The notes beneath the pieces were generated by a model. The model worked only from the letters and a program-made list of their open reading frames with translations. It made no database searches and was not told the DNA's origin. A stretch of DNA of 64,000 bases, from the NCBI RefSeq assembly GCF_025144335.1, contig NZ_CP083539.1, positions 2,605,501-2,669,500 on the forward strand. The letters are read 5' to 3'. Source of the stretch: Jannaschia sp. W003. Its GTDB lineage: Bacteria > Pseudomonadota > Alphaproteobacteria > Rhodobacterales > Rhodobacteraceae. Positions 35,419-45,026 of this stretch are shown one piece after another. Position 1 is the first letter of the stretch; each line of letters begins with the position of its first letter. Both the position numbers and the translations under genes were made by a program.

Positions 35419-35907
35419 TCAGTCGTCATCGCGCCGGTCCTCTTCGCGGTCCTCGCGCCTCTCGCGGTTCTCCTCGGCCCGTTCGCGGGCGTCCTGGCGC
35501 CGGTCCTCCTCAAGCTCGCGCGCATCCTCGCGGCGGTCGGCCTCGCGGTCGCGCCGGTCCTCCTCGCGGTCCTCGCGCTCCCGCGCCCGGTCGCGCGCCG
35601 CGCGGTCGCGGCCGTCCGCGCTGGGACCTTCGCGGATCATGGGAGCCGCGCCGCCCGCGCCCCGCCCCTGCTCGCGGTAGTCGCGCAGGAGCTCGCCGGT
35701 GCGGGGGTTCAGGATGATCTCGCGGCGGTGCCCGCCCGGGGCCTCGGCCCGGATGCGGGCCCGCCCGAGGAACGTCCGTTCGACCCGGATGGTCTGGTAG
35801 CCCTGCGCCTGCAGCTGCGCGACGACGTCGCGGACGGGATCGGCGGACGCGGTCGGTGCCGCGAGGGCGAGCGCCAGGGTCGTCAGCGCGATGTGGACGG
35901 GCCTCAC
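35419..35907 (-). CDS. Exported PepSY-like protein with Arg/Glu/Asp-rich tail
   Basis: A 162-residue protein. Signal peptide about 1-22 (SA-DP cleavage), then a PepSY-like alpha-beta unit at 24-80 (VVAQLQAQGYQTIRVE, IILNPRTGELLRDY). The remainder, about 99-162, is almost purely Arg, Asp and Glu with heptad-like RE/DR spacing, and would be a long charged helix or disordered. It is a paralogue of the product at 35968-36585. Stop codon is 12 bases from the LuxR-type gene. Function unknown; PepSY domains often inhibit proteases or bind surfaces. Confidence 0.75.
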   Translation of the reverse strand: MRPVHIALTTLALALAAPTASADPVRDVVAQLQAQGYQTIRVERTFLGRARIRAEAPGGHRREIILNPRTGELLRDYREQGRGAGGAAPMIREGPSADGRDRAARDRAREREDREEDRRDREADRREDARELEEDRRQDARERAEENRERREDREEDRRDDD

Positions 35908-35967
35908 GGAATCTTCCTCCGGGTCCGGGGCGCCTCGGACGGGCGCCCCGCAGCGTAGCAGACGGCC

Positions 35968-36585
35968 TCAGTCGTCGTCGTCATCATCGTCGTCGTCATC
36001 GTCGTCGCGATCCCGACCGCGGCCCCGGTCGTCGTCCCTGTCGCGGTCGCGGTCGGCTCCCCGGTCGCGGTCGCGGCCCCGGTCGTCGTCATCGCGATCC
36101 TCGCCCTGGTCGTCGTCGTCGCGGTCACGATCGTCGTCGCCGCCGCGCCCCCGGCCCCGGCCGCGCCCTCGGTCGTCCTCGTCGCGCGGCCCGACACGGC
36201 GCCCGCGGTCGCGGCGATCGTCGTCGTCATCCTCGATCTCGTCGAGGTCGCGCGGGCCGACACGGCGGCCGTTGTCTCCGCGTTCCCGCGCAGCCTCGCG
36301 CAGCGCCTCGAAGCGCTCGCGCCGGTCGGCGAGGTCGCCCGAGCTCCGCCGCTCGAACTCCTGCTCGACGATGCGGCCGGTGGCGTTGTCGTAGGTCACC
36401 TCCAGCACCCGGTCGCCGCGTACGGCCTCGACCTCGGTGCGGGATGGTCCGACCTGCACCTCGATGTTCCGGAAGCCCTTGCTCTGGAGATCGGAGACAA
36501 TCTGGCTCGTAATGTCCTGCGCCGATGCGGCGCCCGCGCCGAGCGCGGCGGCAAGGATGGTGGGCATCAGGGACGTGATTCGCAT
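35968..36585 (-). CDS. Exported PepSY-like protein with Asp/Arg-repeat tail
   Basis: A 205-residue paralogue of the previous gene. Signal peptide 1-22 (ASAQ-DI), PepSY-like unit at 24-80 (IVSDLQSKGFRNIEVQ, VTYDNATGRIVEQEFE), short helical linker, then a tail from about 107 with two GRRVGPRD units, Arg-Gly repeats, DRDRDD repeats and a C-terminal run of twelve Asp. The tail DNA is a near-microsatellite of GAC/GAT triplets. Possible roles include metal or surface binding at the cell envelope; nothing is established. Confidence 0.75.
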   Translation of the reverse strand: MRITSLMPTILAAALGAGAASAQDITSQIVSDLQSKGFRNIEVQVGPSRTEVEAVRGDRVLEVTYDNATGRIVEQEFERRSSGDLADRRERFEALREAARERGDNGRRVGPRDLDEIEDDDDDRRDRGRRVGPRDEDDRGRGRGRGRGGDDDRDRDDDDQGEDRDDDDRGRDRDRGADRDRDRDDDRGRGRDRDDDDDDDDDDDD

Positions 36586-36705
36586 GGGACTGGTCCTCTC
36601 ATCGGGGGGGGTGGTGCGACGCCGCACCGGTGCCGCGACCCTGCATCTCCCGCCCGACGACACCATCGCACGGGAGTTTACCGCCAGATCCCGCCGTCCC
36701 GATGC

Positions 36706-36731
36706 GGCCCGTAAACCGAGGTTTACGGGCC
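36706..36731 (-). terminator. Terminator abutting the trpB stop codon
   Basis: Perfect 12-base arms GGCCCGTAAACC / GGTTTACGGGCC with a 2-base centre begin at the base directly after the trpB stop (36732). Without a long T-run it may act with Rho or as a 3'-end stabiliser. Confidence 0.75.
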
Positions 36732-37961
<1,230 letters not shown>

Positions 37962-38024
37962 GAGCGGGGCCTCCCTGTTGCGCGGTGTCTAGGCCCAGCC
38001 GCCCGGGGGGGCAACGGCCCCGCG

Positions 38025-38660
38025 TCAGAGCGCCGCGACCGCCTCGCAGAACGCCCGGATGCGGGCCGCGTCCTTGTGGCCCGGCGCGCTCTCGACGCCG
38101 GACGAGACGTCGACCTGCCGCGCGCCCGTCAGGCGCACCGCCTCGGCCACGTTCGCGGCATCGAGGCCGCCCGCCAGCATCCAGGGCCGCGCCCAGGTCC
38201 GACTGGCGATCAGGCGGTGGTCGAAGCCCACGCCGTTGCCGCCGGGCAGCGCGGCGCCCTGCGGAGGCTTGGCATCCACCAGCAGTTGGTCGGCCACCGC
38301 CTCGTAGGCGTGCAGCGCGGCGAGGTCGCCGGCGTCCCGCACCCCCACCGCCTTCATCACCGGCAGGCCCGTGCGAGCCCGCACCTCCGCCACGCGCTCC
38401 GGCGTCTCGCGGCCGTGGAGCTGGATCATGTCGAGGGGGACGGCGGCGGTGACGGCGTCGAGCGCGTCGTCGTCCATGTCCACCACCAGCGCCACCTTGG
38501 CGAGGCCCACGGGCGCGCGGAGCGCGAGGTCGCGGGCCGTGGCGGCGTCCACGGCGCGGGGCGAGCGGGAAAAGAACACGAAACCGGCGTAGGCCGCCCC
38601 GGCACAGGCGGCGGCATCGACGTCGTCGGGGTTTCGCAGGCCGCAGATCTTGGCGCGCAC
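38025..38660 (-). CDS. trpF: Phosphoribosylanthranilate isomerase
   Basis: A 211-residue TIM-barrel enzyme of tryptophan synthesis. General base Cys6 in [28 protein letters not shown], general acid Asp in [17 protein letters not shown] and VDVSSGVES are all visible. GTG 38660 gives the family N-terminus; there is no upstream ATG in a sensible place and the ribosome site is weak. It starts 30 bases after the LapA-domain gene, and trpB follows. Confidence 0.95.
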   Translation of the reverse strand: MRAKICGLRNPDDVDAAACAGAAYAGFVFFSRSPRAVDAATARDLALRAPVGLAKVALVVDMDDDALDAVTAAVPLDMIQLHGRETPERVAEVRARTGLPVMKAVGVRDAGDLAALHAYEAVADQLLVDAKPPQGAALPGGNGVGFDHRLIASRTWARPWMLAGGLDAANVAEAVRLTGARQVDVSSGVESAPGHKDAARIRAFCEAVAAL

Positions 38661-38689
38661 CGCGCCCCGCCCGGGCCGTTCGACGCGGA

Positions 38690-39031
38690 TCAGGCGCGCG
38701 TCTCCACCAGCGCGAGGACCTCGTCCTCCTCGGAGCCGCCGCGGGCCTTCTCGAGGCGGCGCTCGAGGCGCTCGCGCTCGGCGCGCTGGCGCGACGCCTC
38801 GGCGCGGTGCTTGTGCTCGCGCAGCCACTCCCAGGTGAAGCCGATCAGGAGGCCGATGCCGATGGACAGGAAGATCACGGCGAAGAGGGGCAGCGACAGC
38901 GCGCCCAGCCCGACGTAGTCGCCGAAGGTCTCGGGGAGGAGGCGTAGGCTCACCACCTGCCGGTTCGCGAGAGCGAGGACCAGCAGCACGAAGGCGAGGA
39001 GGCCGAGGAAGAGGACGCGCAGGAAGCTCAT
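38690..39031 (-). CDS. LapA-domain (DUF1049) inner-membrane protein
   Basis: A 113-residue protein with two transmembrane helices (about 5-25 and 45-68), then a cytoplasmic coiled-coil tail rich in Arg and Glu ([16 protein letters not shown]). [12 protein letters not shown] after the first helix and [12 protein letters not shown] after the second fit LapA/YciS family proteins, which assist lipopolysaccharide control in other bacteria. Position between ihfB and trpF is conserved in Rhodobacteraceae. Confidence 0.9.
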   Translation of the reverse strand: MSFLRVLFLGLLAFVLLVLALANRQVVSLRLLPETFGDYVGLGALSLPLFAVIFLSIGIGLLIGFTWEWLREHKHRAEASRQRAERERLERRLEKARGGSEEDEVLALVETRA

Positions 39032-39097
39032 GGAGTCGGACCTAGCTCCGGCACCGGGCGGTGTCCAGCGCGCAGGCAGCCCGTGGAAGGCGGCCCG

Positions 39098-39379
39098 TCA
39101 CTTGCCGTTCAGCCGGTCCCGAAGCAGTTTGCCGGCCTTGAAGAAGGGCACGTGCTTCTCGGCGACCTGGACGGTCTCGCCGGTGCGGGGGTTGCGGCCC
39201 ACGCGGGCGTCGCGCTGCTTCACGGAGAAGGCGCCGAAGCCCCGGAGTTCGACGCGGTCGCCGGCACTGAGCGCGTCGGTGATCTCCTCGAAGATCGTGT
39301 TGACGATGCGTTCGACATCCCGGTGGTAGAGGTGCGGGTTCTCGTCGGCGAGCTTCTGGATAAGTTCCGATCGGATCAT
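39098..39379 (-). CDS. ihfB: Integration host factor beta subunit
   Basis: A 93-residue DNA-bending protein, partner of IhfA. Family marks: [18 protein letters not shown] at the start, [23 protein letters not shown], and the beta-arm tip with [10 protein letters not shown] carrying the intercalating Pro. ATG 39379 is chosen over an upstream ATG at 39418 because it is the conserved start. Lies downstream of rpsA, 274 bases away. Confidence 0.96.
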   Translation of the reverse strand: MIRSELIQKLADENPHLYHRDVERIVNTIFEEITDALSAGDRVELRGFGAFSVKQRDARVGRNPRTGETVQVAEKHVPFFKAGKLLRDRLNGK

Positions 39380-39594
39380 CGATGCACCCCTGAGGTTTGC
39401 TGAATCTCGCGTTTGCAAGGATCACGTGTGCATATCGGACCGGAGGCACCCCTTGGAACCCCGGACCCCCTGATTTCACTCCGAATTCCCGAGAAACTGC
39501 GCGTGTCGGCAACATCTGACGCAACGGCGCAGCAGGGGAAGTGTCATCCGACATACGCCTGCGGGAACAAAACGTGTCGGGAACCGGCAGTCCC

Positions 39595-39648
39595 GCCCGG
39601 TGCGAATCGCACCGGGCGGACCGGACGGGACCGCTGACGCGGTCCCGT
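39595..39648 (-). terminator. Tandem hairpins downstream of rpsA
   Basis: Two perfect 10-base stems follow the rpsA stop on the minus strand: ACGGGACCGC / GCGGTCCCGT (39625-39648, five bases after the stop) and GCCCGGTGCG / CGCACCGGGC (39595-39617). No T-run, so a Rho-type or processing role is possible. Confidence 0.7.
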
Positions 39649-39653
39649 GAAGA

Positions 39654-41333
39654 TCACTCGTCGCCCTTCAGGGCGGCTCCGAGGATGTCGCCCAGCGAGG
39701 CGCCCGAGTCGGAGGAGCCGAACTGCTCCACGGCTTCGCGCTCCTCGGCGATCTCGCGCGCCTTGATCGACAGGCCGATGCGGTGGTTCTTGGTGTCCAC
39801 GTTGGTCACGCGCACGTCCACCTTGTCGCCCACGCCGAAGCGCTCGGGTCGCTGGTCCTGACGGTCGCGCGCCAGGTCCGAGCGGCGGATGAAGGACTTC
39901 ATGCCCTCGTAGTCCACCTCGACGCCGCCGTCCTCGATCTTGGTGATCTGGACGGTGATGACCGAGCCGCGCTTCACGCCGCCCAGGGTCTCCGCGTAGG
40001 GATCGCCGCCCACCGCCTTGATCGACAGCGAGATGCGCTCCTTGTCGGTGTCCACCTCGGTGACCTGCGCGCGGACGATGTCGCCCTTGCGGTAGTCGCC
40101 GATGGCGTCCTCGCCCCGGCCTTCCCAGGTCAGGTCCGAGAGGTGCACCATGCCGTCGATGTCGCCCGGCAGGCCGATGAACAGACCGAACTCGGTGATG
40201 TTCTTGACCTCGCCCTCGACCTCGGTGCCTGGCGGATGGGTCTCGGCGAACACCTCCCAGGGGTTGCGCTGGGTCTGCTTGAGCCCGAGCGACACGCGGC
40301 GCTTGGCGGTGTCGATCTCCAGCACCATCACGTCAACTTCCTGCGAGGTCGACACGATCTTGCCCGGGTGGACGTTCTTCTTGGTCCAGCTCATCTCCGA
40401 GACGTGCACGAGACCCTCGACGCCGGCTTCCAGCTCCACGAAGGCGCCGTAGTCGGTGATGTTGGTCACGCGGCCCTGGTGCACGGAGCCCAGCGGGTAC
40501 TTGGCGATCACGGTGTCCCACGGGTCTTCCTGGAGCTGCTTCATGCCCAGGGAGATGCGGTGGGTCTCCTTGTTGATCTTGATGACCTGCACCTTGACCG
40601 TCTCGCCGATCGAGAGGATCTCGCGCGGGTCGTTGACGCGGCGCCAGGCCATGTCGGTCACGTGCAGCAGGCCGTCCACGCCGCCGAGATCGACGAAGGC
40701 GCCGTACTCGGTGATGTTCTTGACCACGCCGTCGACGTTCTGGCCTTCTTGGAGGTTCGAGATGACCTCGGCGCGCTGCTCGGCGCGGCTCTCTTCCAGG
40801 ATGGCGCGGCGCGAGACCACGATGTTGCCGCGGCGGCGATCCATCTTGAGGATCTGGAACGGCTGCTTAAGGCCCATGAGCGGGCCCGCGTCGCGCACGG
40901 GGCGCACGTCGACCTGGGAGCCGGGCAGGAACGCCACGGCGCCGCCGAGGTCGACGGTGAAGCCGCCCTTCACGCGGCCGAAGATCGCGCCCTCGACGCG
41001 CTCCTCCTTGCCGTAGGCTTCCTCCAGGCGGTCCCAGGCAGCCTCGCGGCGGGCGAGATCGCGGGAGATGACGGCCTCGCCGCGGGCGTTCTCGACGGAG
41101 CGGAGGAACACCTCCACCTCGTCGCCGACCTCGACCTCGGGCTGCTCGCCGGGGTTCGCGAATTCCTTGAGGTCGACGCGGCCTTCCATCTTGTAGCCGA
41201 CGTCGATGATGGCCTGGCCCGCCTCGACGGCGATGACCTTGCCCTTGACCACCGACCCCTCGGTCGGCGTGTCGATCTCGAGGCTCTCGTTCAGGAGGGC
41301 TTCGAATTCTTCCATGGATGCGTTTTGAGCCAT
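39654..41333 (-). CDS. rpsA: 30S ribosomal protein S1
   Basis: A 559-residue protein with six S1 RNA-binding repeats, each recognisable by blocks such as VKNITEYGAFVDLGGVDGLLH and VTNITDYGAFVELEAGVEGL. It helps the ribosome bind mRNA leaders. The length is normal for alphaproteobacteria. ATG 41333. A credible sigma-70 type promoter lies 130 bases upstream. Downstream come ihfB and lapA, the usual order for this group; cmk lies upstream but is separated by a hypothetical gene. Confidence 0.98.
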   Translation of the reverse strand: MAQNASMEEFEALLNESLEIDTPTEGSVVKGKVIAVEAGQAIIDVGYKMEGRVDLKEFANPGEQPEVEVGDEVEVFLRSVENARGEAVISRDLARREAAWDRLEEAYGKEERVEGAIFGRVKGGFTVDLGGAVAFLPGSQVDVRPVRDAGPLMGLKQPFQILKMDRRRGNIVVSRRAILEESRAEQRAEVISNLQEGQNVDGVVKNITEYGAFVDLGGVDGLLHVTDMAWRRVNDPREILSIGETVKVQVIKINKETHRISLGMKQLQEDPWDTVIAKYPLGSVHQGRVTNITDYGAFVELEAGVEGLVHVSEMSWTKKNVHPGKIVSTSQEVDVMVLEIDTAKRRVSLGLKQTQRNPWEVFAETHPPGTEVEGEVKNITEFGLFIGLPGDIDGMVHLSDLTWEGRGEDAIGDYRKGDIVRAQVTEVDTDKERISLSIKAVGGDPYAETLGGVKRGSVITVQITKIEDGGVEVDYEGMKSFIRRSDLARDRQDQRPERFGVGDKVDVRVTNVDTKNHRIGLSIKAREIAEEREAVEQFGSSDSGASLGDILGAALKGDE

Positions 41334-41462
41334 GTGGCTGATGATATCCTATTCAGATCGGTTGCTGGCCGTGCGGTTGTCTCCGCCGGTCTTGCGTTGG
41401 TCGAAAACGGGTCGAAGGGCGCCGGGGCGCCGAAGGGTTCGACCTGTCGGGTGACGCGCGGG

Positions 41463-41491
41463 AACATACGCGACGTGCCCCCGATTTGCAA
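41463..41491 (-). promoter_or_regulatory. Candidate rpsA promoter
   Basis: On the minus strand TTGCAA (41491-41486) and TATGTT (41468-41463) are separated by 17 bases, a good fit for housekeeping sigma. It lies in the 186-base gap between rpsA and the upstream hypothetical gene. The 5' leader would be about 125 bases. Confidence 0.55.
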
Positions 41492-41519
41492 GGGCGGGGC
41501 GCGTGCGGGCCGGGGGGGG

Positions 41520-42113
41520 CTACAGCTCGAGGCCGCGGCGCACGAGGCGGTCCAGCCGCTCGCGCTGCTCGCGGGCGCTGTCGCCGCGACCGAACGTGAG
41601 CGCGCCCGAGGAGTAGAGCGTGCCGTAGGACAGCGCCGCGTTCACCGTCTGGCCGATGCCGGACAGGAGCTGCGCGTCCCGCAGCGAGGCGAGCGGATGG
41701 ATGTAGACGGCCCAGACCCGCCCCTCGGCGAGGGCGTAACGGGCGTCGAGCGTGGTGTCGAAGTTGGCCTGCATCATCCGACGCATCTCCTCGGGGGAGA
41801 GGCCCTCGGCGGAGCGGATCGGCACCATGACCCGCATCCGGTCGGCGCCCGCGTCGGTGACGAGGAGGACCGGAACGTCCTCGACCGTGAAGCGGATCGT
41901 GCCGGCGACGCGCTCCGCGCCGGGATCGAGGCGCGTGACCAGCGAGGCGAGGTGGTCCACGGTCATGCGCCCGCCCTGCGCACGAGCGGAGTCGGTCACG
42001 TTCGCGAAGGCGACGGTCATGACGAGCACCGCCGCCCCGAGCCCGAGCGGGCCGAGCGACGGCGCGCGACTGCCGCGGCGGCGAACGGGACGGGGCGCTG
42101 GGGAGCGGGGCAT
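41520..42113 (-). CDS. Hypothetical protein with N-terminal anchor (YbjN/chaperone-like fold possible)
   Basis: A 197-residue protein. A basic N-terminus (about 1-20) and a hydrophobic stretch (about 21-45, LGPLGLGAAVLVMTVAFANV) look like an uncleaved or weak signal. The rest alternates strands and helices: TIRFTVEDVPVLLVTDAGAD, PEEMRRMMQANFDTTLDARYALA and RVWAVYIHPLASL. This pattern is reminiscent of YbjN or type III chaperone-like folds, but I cannot confirm it. ATG 42113 has GAGGT eight bases upstream. Lies between cmk and rpsA. Confidence 0.7.
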   Translation of the reverse strand: MPRSPAPRPVRRRGSRAPSLGPLGLGAAVLVMTVAFANVTDSARAQGGRMTVDHLASLVTRLDPGAERVAGTIRFTVEDVPVLLVTDAGADRMRVMVPIRSAEGLSPEEMRRMMQANFDTTLDARYALAEGRVWAVYIHPLASLRDAQLLSGIGQTVNAALSYGTLYSSGALTFGRGDSAREQRERLDRLVRRGLEL

Positions 42114-42239
42114 GGCAACGACCTCGGGCAGTACGGGATGCCGGCAGGATACGCCTCCGCGGCCCGCCGGACTACGCCCCTCGCGCGGGTGTGACAGCCG
42201 CCGGGCGGCGTTTCGCCGCCCCCTGCGCGGAGGGCTGCC

Positions 42240-42851
42240 CTAGCGCGCCGGCAGGGCCGAGGCGACGATGGCGACGGCTGCGCCCACGGCCTCCTCGACG
42301 CTCATCGTGGAGGTGTCCAGGACCACGGCGTCCTCGGCCGCCACCAGCGGCGCCTCCGCGCGGCCCATGTCGCGGGCGTCGCGGGCCAGCACGTCCTCCA
42401 GCACGCCCTCGCGGGTCAGCGTGGCGTCCGAGGCGGCCAGCTCCGCGAAGCGGCGCTCGGCACGCACCTCCGGCGAGGCGGTGACGTAGAGCTTCACCTC
42501 CGCCTCGGGGCAGATCACCGTGCCGATGTCGCGGCCGTCGAGCACCGCGCCGCCCGCGGCGCGCGCGAAGCCACGCTGCCAGTCAACGAGGGCCGCGCGC
42601 ACCTCAGGCACGGCGGCCACGCGGGAGGCGGCGGCGGCCACGTCCTGCCGGCGCAGGTCGCCCTCGAGGTCGGCGGCCTCCAACCCGCGGGCGGCGGCCA
42701 CCGCCTCCTCGCCGCGCAGGGTGCGCGCGCCCACGGCGCGGTAGAGCAGGCCGGTGTCGAGGTGGCGCATCCCGAAGCGCGCCGCGATCTCGCGGCCGAT
42801 GGTGCCCTTGCCCGCGGCGGCGGGGCCGTCGATGGCGACGGTGAAGATCAT
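42240..42851 (-). CDS. cmk: Cytidylate kinase
   Basis: A 203-residue kinase that phosphorylates CMP/dCMP. P-loop in [11 protein letters not shown] (Lys15), [33 protein letters not shown] and the C-terminal [13 protein letters not shown] are conserved. ATG 42851, 16 bases after the upstream GFA-family stop, giving a likely shared transcript. Position near rpsA is typical. Confidence 0.96.
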   Translation of the reverse strand: MIFTVAIDGPAAAGKGTIGREIAARFGMRHLDTGLLYRAVGARTLRGEEAVAAARGLEAADLEGDLRRQDVAAAASRVAAVPEVRAALVDWQRGFARAAGGAVLDGRDIGTVICPEAEVKLYVTASPEVRAERRFAELAASDATLTREGVLEDVLARDARDMGRAEAPLVAAEDAVVLDTSTMSVEEAVGAAVAIVASALPAR

Positions 42852-42867
42852 GGAAGGCTCCCGTTCG

Positions 42868-43260
42868 TCAGAGGTCCGGGCCGAGGAATTGCGGAAGGCC
42901 GTCCGCGATCCGGTACCAGTCGCCCTTGTCGGCGCAGAAGATGTGCCGGGTGAGCGCGACCCGGGCGGGCGCGTCCAGCGTGCCCGCGTGGATCGAGAGT
43001 CGGTCGCCGCCCCCGTCCCAGAACAGATTCGAGCCGCAGGCGGCGCAGAAGCCGCGTCGCGCCGTCTTCGAGGAGCGGAACCAGCGCGGCTCGCCCTCGA
43101 TCCCCACGGCTTCCCGCCGGGCGGAGGTCGCTGCCACGTAGTTGCCCGACGTGCGCTGGCACTGACGGCAGTGGCAGGCCGCGACCGGATTCAGCGGTCC
43201 CCTGACCCGGTATCGCACCGCCCCGCAGAGGCAGCCGCCCTCGTGTGTCTCGCTGGTCAT
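42868..43260 (-). CDS. GFA/CENP-V family zinc protein
   Basis: A 130-residue glutathione-dependent formaldehyde-activating (Gfa/CENP-V fold) protein. Zinc-ligand patterns CLCGAVRY (Cys10, Cys12), CHCRQCQR and [10 protein letters not shown] are present. In this broad family only a few members act on formaldehyde; the function of this one is open. ATG 43260, divergent from the glycosyltransferase-like gene by 72 bases. Confidence 0.92.
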   Translation of the reverse strand: MTSETHEGGCLCGAVRYRVRGPLNPVAACHCRQCQRTSGNYVAATSARREAVGIEGEPRWFRSSKTARRGFCAACGSNLFWDGGGDRLSIHAGTLDAPARVALTRHIFCADKGDWYRIADGLPQFLGPDL

Positions 43261-43332
43261 GCCTCCTGCTAGCCGGCCGGCGGCGTCCTGCCAATCCTTG
43301 CGGCCGCCCCCCCCGCGCCGCAGCGTCGCGCC

Positions 43333-44133
43333 ATGCCCGACGCCCCGCTCCAGATCCTTTCGATCACCCGCTTCGCCTATCCCGGTCCCGGCGCGTTCCA
43401 GCAGGAGCATGAGAGCGTCGAGGCCCGGCAGGCCGCGCTCTGGGCGCCGGAGCGGCTGGAGCGGCGCTTCCGCTCGCTGGAGCACGTGACCTTGCGCACG
43501 CTCGCGGCGCAGACCGATGGCGCTTTCGCCAAGCTCGTCGTCACCGGAGACGCCCTGCCCCGCGCCCACGCGGACCGCCTGCGCGACCTCGTCGCCACGG
43601 TGCCGGGCGCCGAGGTGGTGTTCCATCCGCCTGAGAACCAGCGCCACGCGATGGAGCGGCTGGTGAACGCGCGCCTCGACCCCGAGGGGCCGCCGAGCCT
43701 CCAGTTCCGCATGGACGACGACGACGGCGTGGGTTTGCGCTTCGTGGAGCGGGCGCGGCGGGCCTTCGAGGACGTGGCGCCGCTGTTCCGCCGCCACGGG
43801 CGCCTCGCCATCGACTTCAACCGCGGCTTCGCGCTGCGCCTCGGGCCGCGCGTGGAGGTCGAGCCGCAGGTACGCGCCCATCTCGGCGTGGCGCAGGCGG
43901 TGGTGCTGCGGGCCTCGGTCCGGCGCACGGCGCTGCATTTCCCGCACCACCGGATCGCGACCATGATGCCCTCGGTGACGCTCACGGATGCGCCGATGTG
44001 GCTGCGCGGCGTGGACGGCACCAACGACAGCCCCGTGGAGGCGCGCGGCCTGCGCCCCGCCGACGCCGAGCAGCGCGCGGAGCTGGACACACGGTTCGGG
44101 CTGGACCTCGCGGCGATCGAGGCGAGCTTCTAG
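43333..44133 (+). CDS. Putative rhamnosyltransferase-like glycosyltransferase
   Basis: A 266-residue cytoplasmic protein. Opens with ILSITRFAYPGPGAFQ, then RRFRSLEHVTLRTLAAQTD, and a DDD metal/nucleotide-sugar motif at Asp128-131 (FRMDDDDG), a pattern of the putative rhamnosyl transferase family (DUF with GT-A-like fold). Near the end it has the ordinary HGHNDS-like GVDGTNDSPVE motif. It is a paralogue of 45027-45854. The stop TAG shares CTAG (44130-44133) with the convergent transporter. Acceptor unknown. Confidence 0.78.
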   Translation: MPDAPLQILSITRFAYPGPGAFQQEHESVEARQAALWAPERLERRFRSLEHVTLRTLAAQTDGAFAKLVVTGDALPRAHADRLRDLVATVPGAEVVFHPPENQRHAMERLVNARLDPEGPPSLQFRMDDDDGVGLRFVERARRAFEDVAPLFRRHGRLAIDFNRGFALRLGPRVEVEPQVRAHLGVAQAVVLRASVRRTALHFPHHRIATMMPSVTLTDAPMWLRGVDGTNDSPVEARGLRPADAEQRAELDTRFGLDLAAIEASF

Positions 44134-45017
44134 CGCGGCGCCACCGGGCGCGGCACCGGCACCGCCCTACCCTCGCGCCAGAGCGTGTAGAGGCCCGTGC
44201 CCACCACCATCGCGGCCCCCAGCAGCATCACCGGGTCGGGGCGCTCCGCGAACAGGACCACGCCCAGCAGCAGCCCCCACACCATCGCGGTGTAGCGGAA
44301 CGGGGTCACGGCCGCGATCTCGCCCACGCGCATGGCGAGGATCGAGAACAGGTAGCCGCCGAGGATGAACACGGCCGCCAGCGCCAACACGGCCCCCTGC
44401 CCCGCATCCAGCGGGGCCCACGTCTCGCGCGCCGACAGCGCGGCGCCGAGCGCGGTGACGCCGGCGGCGGTGAAGATCGCGACCTTGAGGCTCGGCGTGC
44501 CCCGCGTGATGCGGCGGGTCACGAGGTCGCGGGCGGTGATCAGGGCCACCGTCAGGAGCGGCAGGAGCGCCCAGGCGTCGAAGCCCTCGACCCCGGGGCG
44601 CACGATCAGGAGCACCCCCGCGAGGCCCACCGCGATCGCGGTCCAGCGTCGCCAACCCACTTGCTCGCCGAGGAACAGCGCGCCCGCGGCGGTGATGAAC
44701 AGGGGGGCGGCCTGGAGGATCGCGGTGATGGTCGAGAGCGGCACGCGCGTCAGCGCCACGACGAAGGGCAGGAACGCGGCGACCTCCAGCGCGGAGCGCA
44801 ACGCCACGGGCCGGCGATCGGCGGGCGGGATCGGCATGCGCAGCGCCCCCGTGGCGTGGGCCAGCGCGGCGATCAGGGCGCAGACGAGGAGGCCGCGGAG
44901 CAGCACCACCTGGAACGTCGGCAGCGCGCCCGCCAGCCACTTCAGACAGGCGTCGTTCAGCGTGAACGTGGCCATGGAGGCCATCATGAAGAGTGCGCCG
45001 CGGAGGTTGTCGGTCAT
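44130..45017 (-). CDS. EamA/DMT family transporter
   Basis: A 295-residue membrane protein with ten helices in two EamA repeats (about 5-140 and 150-280). Key features are LFMMASMATFTLNDACLKWLAG in the first repeat and FRYTAMVWGLLLGVVLFAERPD in the second. Similar to RhaT/YdcZ-type metabolite exporters; the substrate is unknown. ATG 45017, 9 bases after the glycosyltransferase-like gene stop, so the two on the minus strand are probably an operon. Confidence 0.9.
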   Translation of the reverse strand: MTDNLRGALFMMASMATFTLNDACLKWLAGALPTFQVVLLRGLLVCALIAALAHATGALRMPIPPADRRPVALRSALEVAAFLPFVVALTRVPLSTITAILQAAPLFITAAGALFLGEQVGWRRWTAIAVGLAGVLLIVRPGVEGFDAWALLPLLTVALITARDLVTRRITRGTPSLKVAIFTAAGVTALGAALSARETWAPLDAGQGAVLALAAVFILGGYLFSILAMRVGEIAAVTPFRYTAMVWGLLLGVVLFAERPDPVMLLGAAMVVGTGLYTLWREGRAVPVPRPVAPR

Positions 45018-45026
45018 GGGGGGCGT

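Noticed and set aside
35968..36260. CRISPR array or tandem repeat locus
   Set aside because: The repeats are in-frame triplets for Asp and Arg in a coding sequence with signal peptide; there are no spacers.
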